Part shown: positions 6,591-12,284 of the stretch, in pieces
How the letters are laid out: each line of letters begins with the position of its first letter
Position numbering within the stretch: the first letter of the stretch is position 1
Source of the DNA: CAMYLR01 sp039588915
Lineage (GTDB): Bacteria; Gemmatimonadota; Gemmatimonadetes; JACCXV01; JAHWKZ01
NCBI GenBank assembly: GCA_039588915.1
Contig: JBDGYV010000078.1
Location: 1-12,284 of the forward strand
Length of the DNA stretch: 12,284 nt
Reading direction: 5' to 3'
The notes under the pieces: generated by a model
Seen by the model: only the letters and a program-made list of their open reading frames with translations
What the model was told of the DNA's origin: nothing
Database searches by the model: none
Position numbers and translations under genes: made by a program

Positions 6591-9065
6591 TCAAGAAACG
6601 GCTGCCGGCTCCGCTGGAGCTTGCTCATCCGGGGTCGGCCGCTCGGGCTCAGCCTCAAGCAGGGCTGCCTCGAGCACATCACCGATCATCTCCGCGTACA
6701 CAAAACGGAGACCCTCCAGCAGCTCCGGCTCGATATCTTCGACGTGTTGACGGTTCTGCTCAGGAATAATGACCGTCTCAATCTCCGAGCGTCGAGCAGC
6801 CACCAGCTTTTCCTTGATACCACCGACGGGTAGGACCTGGCCGGTCAACGTGATCTCGCCTGTCATCGCGACCTCGGGGCGGACCCTTCGCCCGCTCACC
6901 GCCGACGCGATCGCGGTAGCCATCGTTACCCCGGCTGATGGCCCGTCCTTGGGGATCGCACCTGACGGCACGTGCAAGTGCAGGTCAATGTCGTCAAAGA
7001 ACCGCTCTTCAAGCCCCAACTCGGCCGTATGGGAACGGACGTATCCCAGCGCCGCCTGAACTGACTCTTGCATCACGCTCCCCAACTTGCCAGTCAGAGT
7101 CAGCCCCTTTCCTCCGGGCATCGTTGTCGCTTCCACGAACAGGATCTCGCCTCCGGCCGCAGTCCACGCCAACCCGGTCGCTACGCCCGGCGTGGCAACT
7201 CGCCGGGCCACCTCGTGGAACGCCTTCTTTGGCCCAAGGAACGTGGCGATATCATCGGGTCCGATTTGGGCCTTTTCGTCATTCCCGCCTGCTACTTGAG
7301 CGGCGACCTTGCGAAACACCTTGGCGATCTCCTGCTCCAAACCCCGAACCCCGGCCTCTTGCGTATAATCGGTGACGATGCGCTGGAGTGCCTCCTCTTC
7401 GAGCTCGAGATGCTCTTCTCCAAGCCCATTCTCCTCCAGCTGTCTCGGAACCAAGTACTGCTGCGCTATGTGGAGCTTCTCACGGTCGGTGTAACCAGCC
7501 AGTCGAATAATTTCCATTCGATCGCGAAGCGCAGGTTGAATCGTCTGCAAGACGTTACCGGTGGCGATGAACAGCACCTTCGAAAGGTCAAACGCGAGAT
7601 CCAGATAGTTGTCACGAAAGGTGTTGTTTTGCTCCGGGTCGAGCACTTCGAGCAAGGCGCTCGAAGGGTCACCTCTAAAATCGGAGCCGATTTTGTCGAC
7701 CTCATCGAGCATGAAGACAGGGTTGTTGGTTCCTGCCCGCTTCAATGACTGAATAATCCGCCCGGGCATGGCGCCGACGTACGTCCTTCGATGGCCGCGA
7801 ATCTCCGCCTCGTCATGCATTCCACCCAGCGACATGCGTACGAACTCGCGTCCCATCGTCCGAGCTATCGATCGCCCGAGGGAGGTCTTGCCGACACCCG
7901 GCGGTCCAACGAAACAGAGGATCGGGCCCTTCATCTCGTCCTTGAGCTTTCTCACCGCCAGATACTCGAGGATCCGATCCTTCACCTCCTGCAGATCGTA
8001 GTGATCCTCGTCCAACACTTGGCGCGCGTACTCTAAGTCGAGGCGGTCTTCCGTTGACCGAGTCCACGGCACCTCACACAACCAGTCCAGGTAGCTCAGA
8101 ATAACCGAGTATTCAGGGCTCGCGGCTGGGATGTTAGCCAGCCTCTCGAGCTGCTCTTCGCCCGCCTTCATCACGTGATCGGGAACTTCTTGGGCGCGTA
8201 AGCACTCGCGAATGCGGTCGACCTCGTCCTCCTCGTTTCCCACCTCCCCGAGCTCTTCACGGATCGCTTTGAGCTGCTCACGCAGGTAATACTCGCGTTG
8301 CTTCTTCTCGAGCTCTTCGTCAACCTGGCTCTTGATCTCACCGCCAATCTGGAGGACGTTCAGTTCCCGCCTCAACGCAGCCAACACGATGTCGAGTTTC
8401 TCTTCTACATCGTCGCTCTCGAGGACGTTCTGTTGTTCAGCGGTATCGAGTTTGACCATCGACGCGATCATGTAGGCAAACTGACTCGGGTTCTCGAGCT
8501 GTCGCACGGCGTGTTGCAACTCATCCGGCATGTAAGACGACTCCGAGATCACCCTACCGGCCAGCTCGTACCCCTCGCGAAGCAACGCCTCCACGCGGTC
8601 GCTGTACTCGTCTGAGGTCTCGGGCAAAACCAGGATCGAGGCCTCGACAAACGGCTCGCTCTTGACCAATTCGACGATCCTGAACCGACTCACGCCCTGA
8701 ACCAGCAACCGCATTCCCGCCTCTGGGTGCTTCACCAATCGGTGGATGACCGCCACTGTGCCGACGTCATGCAAACGCTCGCGACTCAAGGTCGGTACGA
8801 CCTCGTCCTCTGTCGTGTTACGCAAACCAACGACTCCCACGATGCGGGGCCCGCGCATCGCCTCGTCCACGGCCGCGATCAACGGTGGGTCCTTGAACGC
8901 TAGCGGAACAACCGCGAACGGATACAGAACACCATTCCGGAACGGCAACAATGGGATCGTCTCCGGAATCGACGCCGGATCGAACTCCTCGCTCAACCCT
9001 TCGCTCGGGAGCAACGCCTCCGATGACTCCGTCTCAGTTTCCTTCGATTGCTGCTCTTCTGCCAT
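6591..9065 (-). CDS. lon: ATP-dependent Lon protease (LonA)
   Basis: Cytosolic AAA+ serine protease that unfolds and degrades misfolded and selected regulatory proteins as a hexamer. The 824 residues follow the full LonA order. An acidic leader (1-30) precedes the N-terminal substrate domain (about 35-240, starting IPLLPFRNGVLYPF), which is followed by a coiled-coil linker (about 240-300). The ATPase has Walker A GPPGVGKT (387-394) and Walker B FMLDEVDKI (451-459). The protease domain has catalytic S710 in KDGPSAG and K753 in GGIKEKL, spaced 43 residues apart as in E. coli Lon. The last 20 residues are rich in Pro, Glu and Ala. ATG 9065 has a strong GGGAGG site 8 bases upstream. Translation ends at tandem TGA TGA. 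The 83-base gap after pgsA allows its own promoter, but I cannot assign one. Confidence 0.97.
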   Translation of the reverse strand: MAEEQQSKETETESSEALLPSEGLSEEFDPASIPETIPLLPFRNGVLYPFAVVPLAFKDPPLIAAVDEAMRGPRIVGVVGLRNTTEDEVVPTLSRERLHDVGTVAVIHRLVKHPEAGMRLLVQGVSRFRIVELVKSEPFVEASILVLPETSDEYSDRVEALLREGYELAGRVISESSYMPDELQHAVRQLENPSQFAYMIASMVKLDTAEQQNVLESDDVEEKLDIVLAALRRELNVLQIGGEIKSQVDEELEKKQREYYLREQLKAIREELGEVGNEEDEVDRIRECLRAQEVPDHVMKAGEEQLERLANIPAASPEYSVILSYLDWLCEVPWTRSTEDRLDLEYARQVLDEDHYDLQEVKDRILEYLAVRKLKDEMKGPILCFVGPPGVGKTSLGRSIARTMGREFVRMSLGGMHDEAEIRGHRRTYVGAMPGRIIQSLKRAGTNNPVFMLDEVDKIGSDFRGDPSSALLEVLDPEQNNTFRDNYLDLAFDLSKVLFIATGNVLQTIQPALRDRMEIIRLAGYTDREKLHIAQQYLVPRQLEENGLGEEHLELEEEALQRIVTDYTQEAGVRGLEQEIAKVFRKVAAQVAGGNDEKAQIGPDDIATFLGPKKAFHEVARRVATPGVATGLAWTAAGGEILFVEATTMPGGKGLTLTGKLGSVMQESVQAALGYVRSHTAELGLEERFFDDIDLHLHVPSGAIPKDGPSAGVTMATAIASAVSGRRVRPEVAMTGEITLTGQVLPVGGIKEKLVAARRSEIETVIIPEQNRQHVEDIEPELLEGLRFVYAEMIGDVLEAALLEAEPERPTPDEQAPAEPAAVS

Positions 9066-9073
9066 CTATTCAG

Positions 9074-9079
9074 CCTCCC
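9074..9079 (-). promoter_or_regulatory. Ribosome binding site of lon
   Basis: GGGAGG on the minus strand lies 8 bases before the ATG at 9065. It is the clearest Shine-Dalgarno sequence I found in the window and fixes the lon start. Most other genes here have weak sites or overlap the gene before them. Confidence 0.75.
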
Positions 9080-9148
9080 GCGTCCGGTCCGCGTGTTTCC
9101 ACCCCGCAAACCAGAGTTTGTTTCGAATCGATCCTATGCGCCAGCGGA

Positions 9149-9730
9149 CTAGCTACGACCGCTGTACATCAGCGCGCGCTTCCCATACGAGAACGTGGAC
9201 AACCCGATCGCGATTAACGCAAAAACCGTCAGTGCCTGATAGAAGCGCTCGCCATCGAGAACATAGGCCAGCACAAGTAGGCTCAGGGCGAACGTGGTCA
9301 CCTTTCCAGTCCAGTCCGCCTGAAAGACAAGTCTATCCCGCTTCAGGAAGAGTATCGTCCCGGCCACGAGAGCCAAATCCCGAAGCACGATGAACACCAG
9401 CAACCAGATAGGAAACCCACGGGTGAGCGTCAGATAGATGGCCAACCCACCGATCAGCACTTTGTCGGCAATTGGATCCACGATCTTGCCAGATGGGCTG
9501 ATCCATCCACGCCAGCGAGCCAACGAGCCATCCAAGAGGTCGGTGATACCAGCCACGAACAAGAGGGCAACTCCCGCTACGCGGCTCGCCTGATCGGGGC
9601 GATCGATCAAGATCAGAATCGGCAGCAATAACACGATCCTGAGGATCGAAAGAGCGTTCGGTAGGGTGAAGAAACGAAGCCCTTCGGTGACCTTTTCGGG
9701 TGCCGACGGATGGTCTGGCTGGCGCCTCAA
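9149..9730 (-). CDS. pgsA: CDP-alcohol phosphatidyltransferase, probably phosphatidylglycerophosphate synthase
   Basis: Integral membrane enzyme that joins a CDP-diacylglycerol-derived phosphatidyl group to an alcohol, most likely glycerol-3-phosphate, giving phosphatidylglycerophosphate for phosphatidylglycerol synthesis. The 193-residue length and hydrophobic segments fit PgsA. The catalytic signature DGx2ARx8Gx3Dx3D is complete: D67, G68, A71, R72, G81, D85, D89. FFTLPNALSILRIVLLLPIL (20-39) is the usual PgsA-like N-terminus. The only start in range is TTG at 9730-9728, which overlaps the recN stop as TTGA and points to coupled translation. The frame gives about 20 polar residues before the conserved part. 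Related family members make cardiolipin or phosphatidylinositol phosphate; those remain possible, but context and length favour PgsA. Confidence 0.85.
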   Translation of the reverse strand: MRRQPDHPSAPEKVTEGLRFFTLPNALSILRIVLLLPILILIDRPDQASRVAGVALLFVAGITDLLDGSLARWRGWISPSGKIVDPIADKVLIGGLAIYLTLTRGFPIWLLVFIVLRDLALVAGTILFLKRDRLVFQADWTGKVTTFALSLLVLAYVLDGERFYQALTVFALIAIGLSTFSYGKRALMYSGRS

Positions 9731-11376
9731 ACCCGACCGCCCAACAACTCCTGAGCATGCTCGCGAGACACCTCGCGTTCTGGGTCGCCGCCCAGCAACC
9801 GGCTGACCTCGAGCACACGCTCCTCGGACTCGACGGCGCGAACGCGACTGACCGTGCGCCCGTCGACCGCCCTCTTATCAATCACCAAGTGGCGGTGAGC
9901 GGCAGCAGCGATCTGTGCCAGATGGGTAACAACGATCACCTGGTGGTGGCGCGCCACCGCCGCTAACTGACCGGCGATTCGGTGGCCCACGGCACCGCCA
10001 ATCCCGGCATCGATCTCGTCGAAGATCAATGTAGGGGTGCGATCGGCGCTCGCGATGGCGGCCTTGATCGCCAGCAGGATCCGCGACAGCTCGCCGCCGG
10101 AAGCGATCTTTGCCAATGGCCTCAATCCCTCACCCTCGTTGGGCGCGATCAACAGCTGAACATCTTCCAATCCTCCACGGGTCCAGGCGTAGCACTCGTC
10201 TCCCCAGTGGATGCCGGCTGCTTGTGGCCGACGGTCGATCGCCACCCGCAAGGTGCCATCGCCGATTCCGAGATCCACGAGACGCTCGCGGATCGCACAC
10301 TCGAGTCGCACGGTGGCAGACTCACGGACGTCAGCCAACTCGCAAACCGTAGTGGCCAGCTCGGACCCTGCCTGCTCAAGCTCAACACCCAGCTCGGCAT
10401 CTCGTCCGAGCCGAGCCTCGATGCTGGCTATCTCCTCGATCATCCGCTGTCTCTTCTCGAGCACCCCGCTCAGGTCTCCCCCGTGCTTACGCTTGAGATC
10501 GAACAGCACTTGGCGCCGCGCTTCGACCTCGGCCAACCGCTCGGGATCGTGTTCGATCGTCTCGGCGTAGCGACCAAGCTCCAGCACCACGTCGTCCAAC
10601 TCGTATCGAGCATCCCGCAGGCGATCGGCGAGGCCACCAGTCAGTGAGTCCAATCCGGCCAGATCATCGATTGCCCGCTGAGCAGCACCCAGAGTCCCAG
10701 ACACGGCGGGCGGGTCGCCATCCAGGGCCGCCCTCAGGTCCGCGGCCAGTCGCGCCCGATCGAGCGAGCGCGTGAGGCGCTGAGCCTCGTCGGCCAACGA
10801 CTCCTCCTCCGAAGGGTCAATCCGTGCGGCCTCGATCTCCTGCGACTCATGCTTCAGGAACTCGAGGCGATGCCGCTCATCATCCCTTCGCTTCTCGGTC
10901 TCGCGCCGTTCCAACTCCAGGGCCGCCAGCCGGTCGGCGGCGGTCGCGGTTTGGGCGGCCAACTCCTCTGCACCGGCAAACGCGTCGAGCAGCGCTCGCT
11001 GATGGGCCGGCCTGAGCAGCAGTACGTCCTCGTGCTGGCCGTGAAGCGCGGCCCAACCTGCAGCCCGGTCCCTCAGCATGCGCAACGTCACCAACTCACC
11101 GTTCACCGAGCAGCGACTGGTCTTGTCACGTCGGATATCGCGACGCACGAGCGTCTCACTGTCGCCATCGATGAAAAGGCCTTCGATCGTGGCCTGGTCG
11201 CAACCGGGACGGATCGTCTCCACCGACGCCCGTGCCCCCAGCAACAGCGCCAGTGAATCGACGAGCAACGATTTTCCGGCGCCAGTCTCGCCGGTGAGCA
11301 CGTTCAGGCCATCGCCAAACTCGACCTCGGCCTCGTCGATCAACGCAAAGCCGGTGACTCTCAGGCGCTTCAACAT
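9727..11376 (-). CDS. recN: DNA repair protein RecN
   Basis: SMC-like ATPase that acts early in recombinational repair of double-strand breaks, holding DNA ends in the cytoplasm. The 549-residue length is typical. Walker A GETGAGKS lies at residues 29-36, the ABC signature SGGELS at 426-431, and Walker B LIFDEID (with D453 and E454) at 450-456. Between the two head halves are about 250 charged, Leu/Glu/Arg-rich residues suited to a coiled coil. The frame is open to GTG 11403, but homology to the family begins at MLKRLRVTGFALIDEAEVEF, so ATG 11376 is preferred. That start lies 13 bases after the nadK stop, without a good ribosome binding site. The 3' end overlaps pgsA. Co-location with NAD kinase is common in several bacterial phyla. 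No SOS box was recognised. Confidence 0.95.
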   Translation of the reverse strand: MLKRLRVTGFALIDEAEVEFGDGLNVLTGETGAGKSLLVDSLALLLGARASVETIRPGCDQATIEGLFIDGDSETLVRRDIRRDKTSRCSVNGELVTLRMLRDRAAGWAALHGQHEDVLLLRPAHQRALLDAFAGAEELAAQTATAADRLAALELERRETEKRRDDERHRLEFLKHESQEIEAARIDPSEEESLADEAQRLTRSLDRARLAADLRAALDGDPPAVSGTLGAAQRAIDDLAGLDSLTGGLADRLRDARYELDDVVLELGRYAETIEHDPERLAEVEARRQVLFDLKRKHGGDLSGVLEKRQRMIEEIASIEARLGRDAELGVELEQAGSELATTVCELADVRESATVRLECAIRERLVDLGIGDGTLRVAIDRRPQAAGIHWGDECYAWTRGGLEDVQLLIAPNEGEGLRPLAKIASGGELSRILLAIKAAIASADRTPTLIFDEIDAGIGGAVGHRIAGQLAAVARHHQVIVVTHLAQIAAAAHRHLVIDKRAVDGRTVSRVRAVESEERVLEVSRLLGGDPEREVSREHAQELLGGRV

Positions 11377-11389
11377 GCCAGGGCGGGTG

Positions 11390-12265
11390 CTATTGATCCT
11401 CACGTGCGGCGCGGCCGCCCCACATGAGTTTTGATCTCAGTCGTTCGAAGTAGGCGCCGGTATCGAGACCAGACAGCGCCACGCGGTAATCGCCACGTCC
11501 AACCTGCACCGTGTCGCCGATCGAGAGGCGAACCTCAATCTGGCCGTCGATGATCAGAAACATCCCCTCATCGCCAGCTTCGACGTCTACGTCGATTCGC
11601 TCATCGGGCGCCACTATGATGGGCCGAATCGCTAGTGTGTGGGCGCAAATCGGCGTTACCAAGAGGATGTCGAGGTCGGTCACCACCAATGGCCCTCCGG
11701 CCGAGAGGTTGTACCCGGTCGATCCGGTGGGGGTCGACAAGATGAGACCGTCCGCCAGGTACGAACCCAATACATCCCCGTCGACTGCCAGTCTCAACTT
11801 GATCGTGCGCAGCCCTCCGCCTTTGTGGATCACCGCATCATTGAGACCATGGTGACGGCAAATGACGTTTCCGTCGCGGACGACCTCGGCGGCCAGCGTC
11901 ATCCGCTCCTCGATTGGGGCGTGTCCTTCTAGCGCGGCGTCCAAGCGATCCCACATCTCGTGATCGGGTGCCGCGGCGGTCAAAAACCCGAGCCCGCCGA
12001 GGTTGATGCCGAAAAGTGGGATCGAACGACCAGCGACCCGACGAGCGGCGCTCAACAGAGTTCCGTCGCCGCCGAGGCTGATCACAAGCTGCGCTCGTGG
12101 ATCGGCCCAATCGAGCGCTTCTGCCTCGAGATCGACCCCCGAGAGCAGAGTGGGGTCGAGGACCGGTACCCAGCCACGCGCCTGGAGACCGTCGATGAGG
12201 GTAGCGAGTGCTTCGGGCACCCCCGTTCGGGCGGGGTTCGCGACGATCGCCGCGCGGGACGCCAC
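11390..12265 (-). CDS. nadK: NAD kinase
   Basis: Cytosolic enzyme that phosphorylates NAD to NADP using ATP or polyphosphate. The 291 residues are the usual length. Visible motifs are GGDGT at 65-69 (with catalytic D67), FGINLGGLGFLTA (85-97), LNDAVIHKGG (141-150; the family usually has NE or ND here) and the NAD-binding TPTGSTGYNLSAGGPLV (178-194). The assigned start is GTG 12265; the preceding bases give TAGTG, so an upstream gene may end there with overlap. The nadK frame stays open to the window edge, so a start further upstream cannot be excluded. It heads the run nadK-recN-pgsA. In many genomes the gene before nadK is tlyA, but the 19 bases left here cannot show it. Confidence 0.95.
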   Translation of the reverse strand: MASRAAIVANPARTGVPEALATLIDGLQARGWVPVLDPTLLSGVDLEAEALDWADPRAQLVISLGGDGTLLSAARRVAGRSIPLFGINLGGLGFLTAAAPDHEMWDRLDAALEGHAPIEERMTLAAEVVRDGNVICRHHGLNDAVIHKGGGLRTIKLRLAVDGDVLGSYLADGLILSTPTGSTGYNLSAGGPLVVTDLDILLVTPICAHTLAIRPIIVAPDERIDVDVEAGDEGMFLIIDGQIEVRLSIGDTVQVGRGDYRVALSGLDTGAYFERLRSKLMWGGRAAREDQ

Positions 12266-12284
12266 TAGCCGATGTCTACGAGCC

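Noticed and set aside
7068..7748. 226-codon plus-strand frame opposite lon
   Set aside because: It lies fully inside lon, whose motifs are unambiguous, and its translation has no recognisable domain. It is an antisense shadow.
9982..10647. 221-codon plus-strand frame opposite recN
   Set aside because: Shadow of the recN coding frame; no ribosome binding site or family pattern was found.
11377..11403. GTG start nine codons upstream for RecN
   Set aside because: It would overlap nadK, and the RecN family begins at the MLKRL... methionine at 11376.
12266..12284. 3' end of an upstream gene, perhaps tlyA
   Set aside because: One frame reads LVDIG then TAG overlapping the nadK GTG, but 19 bases are too few to name or support a gene.
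1..12284. CRISPR arrays, transposases, integrases, prophage or toxin-antitoxin genes
   Set aside because: No regularly spaced repeats, terminal inverted repeats or motifs of these families were seen in the window.

Overview
The window joins two kinds of DNA. Bases 1-6445 are part of a surface-polysaccharide (exopolysaccharide or capsule type) biosynthesis locus with signs of gene decay. Bases 6480-12284 are conserved housekeeping genes. A tRNA-Leu(UAA) gene stands between them. The lineage cannot be fixed from the sequence. The moderately high GC, the run nadK-recN-pgsA-lon and the non-ATG starts would fit an actinobacterial or Chloroflexota-like genome, but this is inference.

Polysaccharide arm. 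A 12-TM flippase of the Wzx/MOP type (182-1507, +) faces a GT4-type glycosyltransferase (1534-2721, -). Upstream of that glycosyltransferase, on its own strand, lie remnants of right-handed parallel beta-helix genes: a frame-broken piece at 2740-2944 and a C-terminal-looking piece at 3073-3135. Between 2743 and 3400 there is no intact gene. The plus strand then holds the 3' end of a second flippase (about 3401-3846), clearly related to the first but truncated and frame-shifted. Its stop overlaps the start of a two-domain protein (3846-5174): an N-terminal nucleotidyltransferase-like part and a C-terminal thymidylate-kinase-like P-loop domain. That gene overlaps by ATGA a second GT4 glycosyltransferase (5171-6445). 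The probable role of the locus is assembly of lipid-linked oligosaccharides by the glycosyltransferases and their export by the flippase. The beta-helix proteins would have been secreted polysaccharide-modifying or polysaccharide-binding factors, now lost here.

Housekeeping arm, all on the minus strand and read right to left: NAD kinase (11390-12265), RecN (9727-11376), a CDP-alcohol phosphatidyltransferase, probably PgsA (9149-9730), and Lon protease (6591-9065). The first three are packed as an operon. Lon has its own strong ribosome binding site after an 83-base gap. Lon ends 24 bases from the convergent tRNA gene.

The most interesting items are the nucleotidyltransferase-like/kinase-like fusion protein, whose substrate is unknown, and the decayed zone at about 2740-3846, which looks like a recombination or turnover scar in a fast-evolving glycan locus. 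I see no CRISPR array, transposase, integrase, prophage gene or recognisable defence system.
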